Origin: CAYNLK01 sp964398055
GTDB taxonomy: Bacteria > Chloroflexota > Anaerolineae > 4572-78 > J111
Direction of reading: 5' to 3'
Length of the DNA stretch: 64,000 nucleotides
NCBI GenBank assembly: GCA_964398055.1
Contig: CAYNLK010000004.1
Location: forward strand, 184,061-248,060
In this document: piece after piece, positions 25,853 to 34,429 of the stretch
How positions within the stretch are numbered: the first letter of the stretch is position 1
Layout of the letters: the number at the start of each line of letters is the position of its first letter
Notes under the pieces: generated by a model
The model's input: the letters and a program-made list of their open reading frames with translations, nothing else
Databases searched by the model: none
What the model was told of the DNA's origin: nothing
Position numbers and translations under genes: made by a program

Positions 25853-26839
25853 CTACGCGTCCCGATCCGGCTTGGTCAACAGGCTTTCCAGATAAATCTC
25901 ATTCACTCGTTTGTTTCGATGCACTTGGCGTCGTTTAACCAACCACCTCGGCAAGCCCCATAACCCGGCCAGTTGACCGCGCAGCCGGGCCCGGGCGGCT
26001 TCACCGCGCCAGGCTCGCAAGGCCTCGAGAGCAATTCTCAGTTGGGCAGCCACAATCGCTCGCCAGTAACGGCGGAAGATGGCCCCCGGCAGGTCTTTGG
26101 CCAGCACCCAAATGGTGTTGCGGCCGGTGTAATAACTGGCAATGACCCCGCCGCCGGTGGCGCTGAGCCGGTGATAGACCACCGCCTCCGGCGCAAAGAC
26201 AGCTCGATAGCCGGCCAGTTGCGCCCGCCAATTCAAATCGACATCCTCCAGGTACATAAACAGCTCTTCATCGAACAGGCCAATCTCCGCCAGCATCGCC
26301 CGGCGATAGGCCACGGCGCCGCCGCAACCGCCAAAAATGTAGCTATCCCGGTCAAATTGGCCCTTGTCCTTTTGCCAGACGCCCCGGTTGATTGGAATGC
26401 CGTCCGTACCAAAACCATCGCCGGCGGAGTGGAGGATATCCCGCCGGTCAAAGAGTAACATTTTACTGGCAACGATGCCGGCGTCGGGGTAGGCGTTCAG
26501 GGCTTCGACCAGAGCCTCGGCCCAACCGGGGGCGACCTCGGTGTCGTTGTTGAGGGGCACGATAATCTCGCCGTGAGCCTGGGCAATACCCCGGTTGATG
26601 GCCCCGGTCAGCCCCAAATTTTGGCCTAACTCGATGATCTTGACTTCGGGATAGTCGCGCCGGGTCAGGGCCACCGACTCGTCGCCGGAGCCGTTGTCGA
26701 CCAGGATGATTTCCAGGTGCGGGTAGGTTTGGGCCCGCAGGGCCTGGAAGCAGGTCGGCAGATGCCGGGCGGCGTTGTAATGGGGAATGATCACCGACAG
26801 CAGCGGCGTTGGGTTGGGGGCGGCAGGTTGTTGTTCCAT
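25853..26839 (-). CDS. Glycosyltransferase family 2
   Basis: 328 aa GT-A fold. SVIIPHYNAARHLPTC at the N-terminus, nucleotide-binding DNGSGDES, acceptor-site NNDTEV (DxD-like) and MYLEDVDLNWR, the ED motif of rhamnosyl-type GT2 enzymes. The C-terminal third is basic and may touch the membrane. ATG 26839 is preferred to one 3 codons upstream because an extended -10 (TGCTATAAT) lies 7 bases before it. Probable role in cell-surface glycan synthesis. Confidence 0.85.
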   Translation of the reverse strand: MEQQPAAPNPTPLLSVIIPHYNAARHLPTCFQALRAQTYPHLEIILVDNGSGDESVALTRRDYPEVKIIELGQNLGLTGAINRGIAQAHGEIIVPLNNDTEVAPGWAEALVEALNAYPDAGIVASKMLLFDRRDILHSAGDGFGTDGIPINRGVWQKDKGQFDRDSYIFGGCGGAVAYRRAMLAEIGLFDEELFMYLEDVDLNWRAQLAGYRAVFAPEAVVYHRLSATGGGVIASYYTGRNTIWVLAKDLPGAIFRRYWRAIVAAQLRIALEALRAWRGEAARARLRGQLAGLWGLPRWLVKRRQVHRNKRVNEIYLESLLTKPDRDA

Positions 26840-26860
26840 ATCCGGCAATTATAGCACAGG
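26840..26860 (-). promoter_or_regulatory. Extended -10 of the glycosyltransferase gene (leaderless)
   Basis: TGCTATAAT on the minus strand ends 7 bases before the preferred ATG, with no obvious ribosome-binding site. Confidence 0.45.
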
Positions 26861-26950
26861 ATGGCGGTTGGGGCAGGTGGCAGGTTTGGGGTAGAAGACG
26901 GCCACCTGATTGCGCTACATGCTTTTGATCGATTCAATTCTCCCAAAAAA

Positions 26951-27083
26951 TGTAAGGGTCAATAACATTTTGAACACCGGGGAAAAATTTATGTTCCTGG
27001 AGTCGAGGCTTCAGCCGGTTACAGGGCTGAATTACCGGCTAAAGCCTCGACTCCAACTGTTCAATATCATTCTGACCCCTACA
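26951..27083. mobile_element. 133-bp MITE-like element with 15-bp target duplication
   Basis: Terminal inverted repeats TGTARGGGTCA extend to about 26 bp (20 matches by hand). A nested palindrome GGAGTCGAGGCTT/AAGCCTCGACTCC lies inside. AATTCTCCCAAAAAA occurs directly on both sides (26936-26950 and 27084-27098). Confidence 0.8.
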
Positions 27084-27264
27084 AATTCTCCCAAAAAACC
27101 AAAATCCGCTTCAAACAGGCTGAATTTAGTCAAAAAGGCCAATGAAGGGCCGGTAAAGTACCCCGGTATAATTGATAGTCAACCAACCTTCGTTTACAAT
27201 GTTACTATCAATTTTGTCTCAGGTGAGTCAACTGACTGTGCTCAGAGTTTCGTTGAAAAAAAGT

Positions 27265-27873
27265 ATGAATATCATTAAGAACCATGATAAGGCAATTGCC
27301 CGCTGGATCTCCCATCTCATCAGCCCCCATATCGTTGGGATTGTGCTCATCTCGGTGATGGCTTTTCGTTTTAGCGACAACCCCTGGTTGATTTTGCTGT
27401 GGTTAGCCTTGTTGATACCCCTATTGGTGCTGCCGCCTCTGATTTACCTGTTCTGGCTGGTTCACGGCGGGGCCATCGAGGATATCTATATGCCCCGGCG
27501 AGAAACCCGGCTGCGCCCGCTGGCCGTGCTGATGGTCTGGTTATTACTCTGTTTGGGGCTGATCCGGTACTGGCAAGCCCCCCCCCTTGTGGAACAGTTC
27601 ATCTGGTCGGCCGCGGTTTTGATGGGAACTTTGGGGCTGGTTACCTTCTTTTGGAAAATCAGTTTCCACGGCGCGGCGATCTCGGCGGCAGTCACAACCA
27701 CGATGCTGGTCGCCGGTTCCTCGGCCTGGCCGGTCGTGCTGTTGGTGCCGCTGGTTGGCTGGGCCAGGGTTCGCCTGGATCGCCACACCCCGCGACAGGT
27801 AATCTATGGCTCACTGGTGGGGGCCTTGATTGCCTCGATCTTTGTCTACAATTTTCTACTCGGCTTGCTCTAA
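27265..27873 (+). CDS. PAP2-like integral membrane protein
   Basis: 202 aa with about six hydrophobic segments. Partial PAP2 phosphatase motifs are visible: an R-rich RRETRLRP, SFHGAA in place of SGHA, and WARVRLDRHTPRQV in place of SRxxxxxHxxxD. The second-motif histidine and the H of motif 3 are present, but the Ser-Arg pair is changed. A lipid phosphatase role is possible but unproven. The start is uncertain: ATG 27265 has no strong Shine-Dalgarno and the frame continues to 27172. It overlaps the convergent GDPD gene by 18 bp. Confidence 0.6.
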   Translation: MNIIKNHDKAIARWISHLISPHIVGIVLISVMAFRFSDNPWLILLWLALLIPLLVLPPLIYLFWLVHGGAIEDIYMPRRETRLRPLAVLMVWLLLCLGLIRYWQAPPLVEQFIWSAAVLMGTLGLVTFFWKISFHGAAISAAVTTTMLVAGSSAWPVVLLVPLVGWARVRLDRHTPRQVIYGSLVGALIASIFVYNFLLGLL

Positions 27874-28680
27874 ACGGCTGACCTGCCTCAGCCGGTGGGG
27901 AAAGTTGGTAATAATGCCGCTCACCCCGGCCGCGATCAGGCGGCGCATCGTCTCCACCTCATCAACCGTCCACACGTTTATCTCAAAGCCGGCCTGGCGC
28001 AACTCGGCGATCAGGTGCGGCTGGAGGGCCGAAGCCGGGGGATGGTAGGCCTGGGCGGCCAGGCGGCTTAGCAGTTGCCGCGGCTCAGCCACAGCCTCCT
28101 CCACCAGCACCGCCGTGGCCAGGTGGGGATTTATTACCTTGATTCGCGCCAAGTATTGATGGTTGAACGAGGAAACCAGGGTCCGGTCGATCATCTCTAT
28201 CTGCTTAAGCAGTTGGACCACTCTCTCGACGACGTGAGCGTCGCCTGCTGTACCGCTCAAATCCTTGATCTCCACGTTGATTCGCCAATCATTGGCTCGA
28301 GTGAAGACCAGCGCCTCGGCCAAGGTGGGCGCCCTCTCACCGGCGTAGGCAGCCAGGTCAGCCGCCGCTACCTGACCGGCCGCAATCTGGCCGAATGGGT
28401 CTGTTTCAGTATACCAGGAGCCAAAATCTAACTGTCGAATTTCGGCCAGGCTAAATTGATGCAGCAGCCAGGGCTGGCGCTGCGGAAACAGTTCCACCAC
28501 GTTTGAGGTGCGGGCCAGGGTGTCGTCGTGCAGCAGGATGAGCTGGTCATCGGCGGTCAGCCCCACATCAACCTCCCACATGTCGGCTCCGCTGGTCAGG
28601 GCCAGTTGGGCCGCAGCCAAAGTGTTCTCCGGGGCCAGACTGCTAGCCCCGCGGTGGGCAATGTTCAAAACCTGCCTCAA
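27856..28680 (-). CDS. Glycerophosphodiester phosphodiesterase
   Basis: 274 aa GDPD TIM barrel. HRGASSLAPENTLAA at the N-terminus and EVDVGLTADDQLILLHDDTLARTS supply the catalytic His pair and metal-binding Glu and Asp. It hydrolyses glycerophosphodiesters to sn-glycerol-3-phosphate. A TTG at 28680 directly before the first motif is the only reasonable start and has AGGAG about 13 bases upstream. No signal peptide, so probably cytoplasmic. Confidence 0.85.
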   Translation of the reverse strand: MRQVLNIAHRGASSLAPENTLAAAQLALTSGADMWEVDVGLTADDQLILLHDDTLARTSNVVELFPQRQPWLLHQFSLAEIRQLDFGSWYTETDPFGQIAAGQVAAADLAAYAGERAPTLAEALVFTRANDWRINVEIKDLSGTAGDAHVVERVVQLLKQIEMIDRTLVSSFNHQYLARIKVINPHLATAVLVEEAVAEPRQLLSRLAAQAYHPPASALQPHLIAELRQAGFEINVWTVDEVETMRRLIAAGVSGIITNFPHRLRQVSRLEQAE

Positions 28681-28833
28681 CTCTATATCTTTTCTCCTGG
28701 CTCATTATAAGCCAACCCGCCAAAATTGTTGATTTTGTTCAGGCCGAGTATATTTTTGGAATATCCGGAACGCAGCCACATTTGTTTGGCTTGGTATGAT
28801 ACAGCAGATTCACACCGTGGGGAAAACTCTTGA

Positions 28834-29367
28834 ATGTCTCCTCCTATTGTGTCGATTATCGGTAAATCTAACTCGGGCAAAACCACCTTGCTGGAGCAGT
28901 TGATCAGGGAGCTGCGCCGGCGGGGGTACCGGGTGGCGACGATCAAACATCACGTCCACACCGACCGTTGGAGCTTTGACACGCCGGGCAAGGATAGTTA
29001 CCGTCACGCCCAGGCCGGCGCTGAGCGAGTGGTGCTGATTTCGCCGCTTACAACCGTGACGTATGAGTATTCGCCCGAACCACCTTCACCCCAGGAAGTG
29101 GCCGCCCGGATGACGGGCATCGACCTGGTGCTGGCCGAAGGGTTCAGCCAGGCCAAATTGCCGGCCATTGAAGTTTCGCGAGCCGAACGAAACCACCCCC
29201 TCATCGGCGACCCCGACTACCTGCTGGCTGTGGCGGCTGATTATCCGGTTGACACGACCAGGCCACTGTTCGCCCTTGACGACGTGGTTGGGTTAGTCGA
29301 TCTGATTGAGCGGGAAATCTTGCTAAAAACTCCTCCGACATTCAACAAAACCGGTACAATCTGCTAG
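28834..29367 (+). CDS. mobB: MobB, molybdopterin-guanine dinucleotide synthesis adaptor
   Basis: 177 aa P-loop NTPase. GKSNSGKTTLLEQL is the Walker A region, followed by IKHHVH and DTPGKDSYRHAQAGA, all typical of MobB, and DLVLAEGFSQAKLPAIEV for the Walker B region. It binds GTP and assists MobA in attaching GMP to molybdopterin. No other moco gene is nearby. Confidence 0.85.
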   Translation: MSPPIVSIIGKSNSGKTTLLEQLIRELRRRGYRVATIKHHVHTDRWSFDTPGKDSYRHAQAGAERVVLISPLTTVTYEYSPEPPSPQEVAARMTGIDLVLAEGFSQAKLPAIEVSRAERNHPLIGDPDYLLAVAADYPVDTTRPLFALDDVVGLVDLIEREILLKTPPTFNKTGTIC

Positions 29368-29606
29368 AAAAGTACTAGTGGGCAGCATAATCAGGGACAG
29401 ATGGCCCTATACTTTCTAACTATTCTGTCCTATTCTATGAAAGGGGAAAACATGGCATTTTACTCGCCTTTGGCCGATCGTGAAAAGGTTTTGTGAAAAG
29501 GATGCGCTCATTCCAGGCTATCGTCTTTCAAACATTTGCCATACCGGCGGCGGCAGTCTTCTTAATTTCTGTTTTGAGCTAGGGAATTCATAACAAGAGA
29601 GGCAGG
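29368..29606. other. Intergenic region, nothing recognised
   Basis: About 240 bp upstream of the signalling cluster. No terminator or inverted element stands out; it presumably holds the cluster promoter. Confidence 0.4.
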
Positions 29607-29717
29607 ATGAGAGACGCGGCTACAACCAAAACCCAACTCATCAAGGAATTAAGAACGAGGCGCCAACGGTTTACTGAATTGGCGGCAGCCGAAGAAGTGA
29701 AGGAGACGTCTGGATGA
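29607..29717 (+). CDS. 36-aa small ORF coupled to response regulator
   Basis: ATG 29607 has GAGAGG upstream, and its stop overlaps the response-regulator start as ATGA. The peptide (KTQLIKELRTRRQRFTELAA in the middle) resembles the coiled-coil opening of many PAS-containing histidine kinases. It could be a remnant of a deleted kinase gene or a leader that couples translation; a function of its own is not evident. Confidence 0.5.
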   Translation: MRDAATTKTQLIKELRTRRQRFTELAAAEEVKETSG

Positions 29718-30166
29718 GTCATAAGATCATTTTATTGGTTGAGGATAACCCTGATGACGAGGCTCTGACCTTGCGGGCATTCAAGAAGAGCGATATCATT
29801 GACCAGGTGATTATTGTCCGAGACGGCGCTGAGGCCCTGGCGTATCTCTTTGCTACCGGCGCTTATGGCGACCGGGACCCTACCCAAACGCCCCAGCTGA
29901 TCTTACTGGATCTAAAGTTGCCCAAAGTGGATGGCCTGGAGGTCCTGCGACGCCTCCGCGCAAATGACCGAACCAAACGGTTGCCGGTCGTTGTCCTCAC
30001 TTCATCCAATGAAGAACGTGATATTATCGAAAGCTATAATTTAGGGGCCAATAGCTATATTCGCAAGCCGGTTGATTTTGTTCAGTTTGTAGACGTTGTC
30101 CGGCAATTAGGTCAGTATTGGCTAATCTTGAACCAAACTCCGCCAGCCGGAGGCAACGCAAGATGA
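29714..30166 (+). CDS. Response regulator, single receiver domain (Rcp1-like)
   Basis: 150 aa CheY-like protein: acidic pocket ED near 10-11, phosphoacceptor D66 in LLDLKLP, T/S in LTSSN and K in RKPVDF. The insertion GAYGDRDPTQTPQ before the acceptor is typical of Rcp1-like regulators that pair with hybrid or phytochrome-type kinases. It overlaps both neighbours by ATGA, so the three genes are translated as a unit. Confidence 0.88.
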   Translation: MSHKIILLVEDNPDDEALTLRAFKKSDIIDQVIIVRDGAEALAYLFATGAYGDRDPTQTPQLILLDLKLPKVDGLEVLRRLRANDRTKRLPVVVLTSSNEERDIIESYNLGANSYIRKPVDFVQFVDVVRQLGQYWLILNQTPPAGGNAR

Positions 30167-32601
30167 GTATTTCCCTACGTGTATTGGTTGTTGAAGATTC
30201 CGAAGATGATATTCTGTTACTCAAACGCCAATTGCAGCGCGGTGGGTACGACTTAACCCTGGAACGGGTTGAGACGGCGATTCAAATGAGCGCCGCGCTC
30301 GACCGTCAGAGGTGGGATGTTATTATCTCCGACTATAATTTGCCGCAATTTAGCGGTTTGGCCGCTCTGGAGTTAATGCAAGCCAGGGGAATTGACCTAC
30401 CCTTTATCATTGTTTCGGGCGTCATCGGTGAAGAAGTGGCGGTGCAGGCTATGAAAGCCGGCGCCCACGATTATGTGATGAAAGATGACCTGGCCCGGCT
30501 GGTTCCGGCCATTGAACGGGAACTACGGGAGGTTGAGGTCAGGCGAGAACGCAAGCAGGCTGAGGCGGAAATTCAGCGCCGTAATCGTGAACTGAGCTTG
30601 CTCAACCGGATTATTGCCGCCTCCGCGACCAGTTCAGAGCCGGAGGAAGTGCTGGAAACGGCCTGTCGAGAACTGGCCCAAGCCTTTGACCTGCCTGTGG
30701 TAACAGCAGCTATGCTCAACCAGGCAAAAACGGCCTCAAGCGTGGCGGCTGAATTTCTAGCCGAAGAGCAACCCTCACATTTAGGAGTCGCTTTAGCTGT
30801 TGCGGATGACCCGTTGTTTCAATACCTGCTGACCTATAAGGCCCCCTTGGTGGTAGACAATGCCCAAACCGACCCACGTTTGCACCCACGGCGCCAGGAA
30901 CTGGATGAACGAGGAATCATCTCGGTACTCATTCTCCCCCTCATCAGCCAGAATCAGGTAATCGGCAGTTTGGAATTAGGGAGGCACGAAGCTCGGACTT
31001 TCTCATCCGAGGAGATCGGCCTGGCCTGGAGCGTAGCCGATCAAATCGCCGGCGCTCTGGCCCGAACCCAGCTTGATGAAGAACGGCGCCAGTTGAGCGC
31101 CGCCATTGAGCAAACGGCCGAAAGCGTCATCATCACCGCTACCGATAGCACCATTCTCTATGTCAACCCCGCCTTTGAAAAAGTTAGCGGCTACCGTCGC
31201 AGTGAGGTAATTGGCCGGACTCCCAAAATTGTCAACAGCGGTAGGCAGGATAACCAGTTTTACCAAAAATTGTGGTCGGCTATTGCCGCCGGTCAGGTCT
31301 GGCAGGGGCGTTTTGTCAATAAACGCAAAGACGGGCGCCTTTACATCGAAGATGCCATCATCACGCCGGTTCGCAACAAGCACGGCGATATTGTTAACTA
31401 TGTGAGCGTTCAGCGAGACGTAACCCGAGAACTGCAACTGGAAGAACAGTATCGTCAGAATCAAAAAATGGAAGCCGTGGGGCGCCTGGCCGCCGGAATT
31501 GCCCATGACTTCAACAATTTGCTCACCGCCATCAATGGCTTTGCCACCTTGATCCAAAATGAATTGGCCTCGACCGATCCCCTGCAAGAGTTGGTTGATA
31601 AAATCCTGCACTCCGGCCAGCGCGCCGCCGAGCTGGTGCGCCAACTCCTGGCCTTCAGCCGTAAACAGGTGGTCAAACCGCAAGTGTTGAATTTGAACAC
31701 GGTTATCACCAATATGGACAAGATGTTGCAGCGGATCATTGGCGAGCATATTGAATTGGAAATGATTCTTACGCCCGATGTATGGCCGGTCAAAGCGGAC
31801 CCTGCCCAGTTGGAACAGGTTATTGTCAATTTGGCGGTCAATGCCAGCGATGCCATGCCTGAGGGGGGGCGCCTGACCATTCAAACTGCCAACGTCCTCA
31901 TCGGCGCCGGCCCCGATTATGTTGCCGACCACCTGGATGTCCAGCCAGGTGAGTATGTGCTGCTCTGGGTTAAAGATACCGGCATTGGGATGAGTGAGGA
32001 AATCCAAAGGCATATCTTTGAACCCTTTTTTACCACCAAGGAGGTCGGCAAGGGCAGCGGTTTGGGTCTGGCCGCAGTTTTTGGGATTGTCAAACAGAGT
32101 AATGGCCACATTTGGGTGAACAGTGAACCGGGCCAGGGGACAACTTTTAAGATTTATTTACCCCGGGTAACCCAAGCAACCTCTGATTCATTTGTATTTA
32201 ATATGATGGCGACTCTGCCGCAACAAGGTATGGAGACCATCCTGCTGGTAGAAGACGAAACAATCATCCGTGAGTTGGCAGCCCGGGTGCTGCGCCAACA
32301 GGGGTATAACGTTTTAGAGGTGGTGGATGGGCCGGAAGCCGTGCAGTTAGTGAAGGGATATGGTCAAAGAATTGATCTTTTGCTGACCGATGTGGTCATG
32401 CCACAAATGCACGGCAAAACTTTAGCTGAACAGTTGAAAACGATGTGCCCCGGCTTAAAGATCTTATTCACCTCAGGTTATACTCACTACTCGCTCACAC
32501 AGCGCGGGGTGCTGAACTCCGACGATATGTTCATCCAAAAACCTTTTTCACCGGGAGAATTGACCGGCCGGGTGCGCCAGGCCATCGCTGACAGGGACTG
32601 A
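30163..32601 (+). CDS. Hybrid sensor histidine kinase (REC-GAF-PAS-HisKA-HATPase-REC)
   Basis: 812 aa, soluble. Domains: receiver 1 (about 5-125, D57), coiled coil, GAF (about 160-310), PAS (about 325-445, with AAIEQTAESVIITATDSTI), HisKA with phosphoacceptor H448 in AHDFNNLL, HATPase (N-box NLAVNASDAM, G-boxes DTGIGM and GSGLGL) and receiver 2 (about 690-812, D743, K in QKPF). No transmembrane helix, so it senses an internal signal, perhaps through GAF or PAS. ATG 30163 overlaps the regulator stop and follows GGAGG. Likely partner of the upstream single-domain regulator. Confidence 0.9.
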   Translation: MSISLRVLVVEDSEDDILLLKRQLQRGGYDLTLERVETAIQMSAALDRQRWDVIISDYNLPQFSGLAALELMQARGIDLPFIIVSGVIGEEVAVQAMKAGAHDYVMKDDLARLVPAIERELREVEVRRERKQAEAEIQRRNRELSLLNRIIAASATSSEPEEVLETACRELAQAFDLPVVTAAMLNQAKTASSVAAEFLAEEQPSHLGVALAVADDPLFQYLLTYKAPLVVDNAQTDPRLHPRRQELDERGIISVLILPLISQNQVIGSLELGRHEARTFSSEEIGLAWSVADQIAGALARTQLDEERRQLSAAIEQTAESVIITATDSTILYVNPAFEKVSGYRRSEVIGRTPKIVNSGRQDNQFYQKLWSAIAAGQVWQGRFVNKRKDGRLYIEDAIITPVRNKHGDIVNYVSVQRDVTRELQLEEQYRQNQKMEAVGRLAAGIAHDFNNLLTAINGFATLIQNELASTDPLQELVDKILHSGQRAAELVRQLLAFSRKQVVKPQVLNLNTVITNMDKMLQRIIGEHIELEMILTPDVWPVKADPAQLEQVIVNLAVNASDAMPEGGRLTIQTANVLIGAGPDYVADHLDVQPGEYVLLWVKDTGIGMSEEIQRHIFEPFFTTKEVGKGSGLGLAAVFGIVKQSNGHIWVNSEPGQGTTFKIYLPRVTQATSDSFVFNMMATLPQQGMETILLVEDETIIRELAARVLRQQGYNVLEVVDGPEAVQLVKGYGQRIDLLLTDVVMPQMHGKTLAEQLKTMCPGLKILFTSGYTHYSLTQRGVLNSDDMFIQKPFSPGELTGRVRQAIADRD

Positions 32602-32615
32602 TCGACCGGCCACGG

Positions 32616-34418
32616 TTACCGGGATTGCTCAACTAAACGCCACCAGGGTTTTAACTCCAGGGGCAGGGGTACGCCCTTCAGGGCGATTAAATGGGGGTCT
32701 TCACCCAGGGCGCGCATTTTTGACCAGGTGAAGTAGCGGTCCAGCGTAGTTTGAGGGTAAATATGGCCCATAGCCTGGTACCAGTTGGCCACGCCGCCCC
32801 CACTTCCAGTAATCGCGTCTTCTTCAAGACGCTTCTGGTAATGCCAATATTCAAAGGCCAGAAAGTGCCAGGTCCAGCTATAGTCATCATCGTCATAAGC
32901 GGAGATGCGCAGCCAACCGTAGGCGCGGGCCAGGGCGGTCATATCCACGTAATAACCGCTTGGAATCGCTTTTTCAATTCCGCCCTGTTCCGGGGCTACG
33001 TAGGTGCGTACCCGGGCGCTGTAGTTCCAGGGATTGTCAGTAACGGGCCGGCCGCAGCGTCCGCTTTGATCAACACAGCGCAGCAGCACTCGCCAAAATG
33101 TTTCCCCGCTGAAATCTTCCCGCACAATTTCGTGGGCCAGTTGGCCATTCAGGGTGTAATCGAATAGCGTATCTATGGCCCGGCCGCTCTTGTGCCAACT
33201 GGCATAATGAGAATTCTCGGTATAACTGGCCGCATCACGGAACGCGTCGGACAATTCACCCAAAAAATCGTAGCCAACTTCATTACGCAACTCAAAGCGC
33301 CAGCCCTGAAACGAGTCATCGACCGTATCGGCCAGCCAGGGGGTGCCGGTTTTTACATCATTCAACCGCACCAGGCGATACGCCCCGGTTTTATCATCAA
33401 CGGTGACCTGCTCCTGGTAACGCGCTGAAACGCCGGTATCTGCCAGCGTGGACAACAGTTGCCCATATTTAACCGCGGCCGGATGCCAGCTCAAGCGACC
33501 CTGTACGGCTGTAACGCCGTTGATCTGCCGGGGCAGTTGGTGAGCCGAGTTGGGGGGCTGGATGGTAATAACTTCACCGTCCCAGCGATGAAAAATAGCG
33601 GCGATGGCCTGGCCGTCCGGGCTCCAGGCCGGCCCGTCTGTTCGCCCCAACCAGGTCACCGGTTCGACGATACCTCCGGCGGCCGGCGACTCGGCCGGAT
33701 CGAGCGTGAATACCTCCCGGTCGCCCAGGTCGTTGCCCACAAAGGCTAGTTGCCGGCCATCGGGACTCCAGGCCGGCCACTCCTCGGCTGCCGGTGAATC
33801 GGTCAGGCGGGTAATCTGGCCGGTCTCGACTTCTAACAAGTACAAATCTTTGTTGTTGATAGTCCCCTTAGTCGGGTCGATCTCTGTGGCGCGCCAGCTG
33901 GTAAAGGCAATGAAGCGGCCGTCAGGACTCCAGGCCGGCGCAAAATCACCCGCCGCAGAGTCGGCCGTCAGGTTAACCGGCGCGGCGGCGCCGGCAGCGT
34001 CAATCCGCCAGAGATCCAAATTATCGTTGTGGTAAGATTCGTAAGCCAGGCTCTGGCCATCCGGGCTCCAGGTGGGGGCGCCATCGTAATGAGGCGAGTC
34101 GGTCAGCCGATTCTCCTCGCCGCTCAGCAGATCGAGCACATAGATATCCCAATTTTGATTCCGGCGGGAGGCAAAAGCAATTTTGCTACCATCCGGCGAA
34201 TAGGCCGGATCGGTCACCTCAAAAACGTCATTGGTGATCTGGCGCAGGTCGGTGCCATCAGGCGCCAGGCTGTAGAGATCCCATTGGCCGTTGCGGTAGG
34301 CGGCAAAAGCGATCCGTTCGGCGGTGGTTGGAGCCGTTTGGCCGTGAGTTGGGCCGGCTCCCCCCAGCAGCAGAATCAAAGTGAGTCCAATTAGGGCTGA
34401 TTTAGTCCCTGGTGACAT
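32616..34418 (-). CDS. Secreted TolB-like beta-propeller (PD40) protein
   Basis: 600 aa. A cleavable signal peptide is apparent (about 1-26, ending THG-Q). Five or six PD40 blades with the repeat YSPDGSKIAF/WSPDGQSLAY cover residues about 30-290; the C-terminal half (about 300-600) has conserved aromatic sequence but no family I recognise. The propeller probably binds a ligand or partner outside the membrane. It starts 12 bp after the upstream zinc-ribbon gene and is likely cotranscribed. Confidence 0.75.
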   Translation of the reverse strand: MSPGTKSALIGLTLILLLGGAGPTHGQTAPTTAERIAFAAYRNGQWDLYSLAPDGTDLRQITNDVFEVTDPAYSPDGSKIAFASRRNQNWDIYVLDLLSGEENRLTDSPHYDGAPTWSPDGQSLAYESYHNDNLDLWRIDAAGAAAPVNLTADSAAGDFAPAWSPDGRFIAFTSWRATEIDPTKGTINNKDLYLLEVETGQITRLTDSPAAEEWPAWSPDGRQLAFVGNDLGDREVFTLDPAESPAAGGIVEPVTWLGRTDGPAWSPDGQAIAAIFHRWDGEVITIQPPNSAHQLPRQINGVTAVQGRLSWHPAAVKYGQLLSTLADTGVSARYQEQVTVDDKTGAYRLVRLNDVKTGTPWLADTVDDSFQGWRFELRNEVGYDFLGELSDAFRDAASYTENSHYASWHKSGRAIDTLFDYTLNGQLAHEIVREDFSGETFWRVLLRCVDQSGRCGRPVTDNPWNYSARVRTYVAPEQGGIEKAIPSGYYVDMTALARAYGWLRISAYDDDDYSWTWHFLAFEYWHYQKRLEEDAITGSGGGVANWYQAMGHIYPQTTLDRYFTWSKMRALGEDPHLIALKGVPLPLELKPWWRLVEQSR

Positions 34419-34429
34419 GGTGAATCCCC

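Noticed and set aside
27172..27264. N-terminal extension of the PAP2-like protein
   Set aside because: Low-complexity hydrophilic sequence just after a mobile element, with no start-site support; kept only as an alternative.
26910..27278. 122-codon plus-strand ORF
   Set aside because: It is mostly made of the inverted-repeat element at 26951-27083, so it is not a gene.
31003..32109. 368-codon ORF opposite the hybrid kinase
   Set aside because: Antisense shadow; no motif and the kinase frame is clear.
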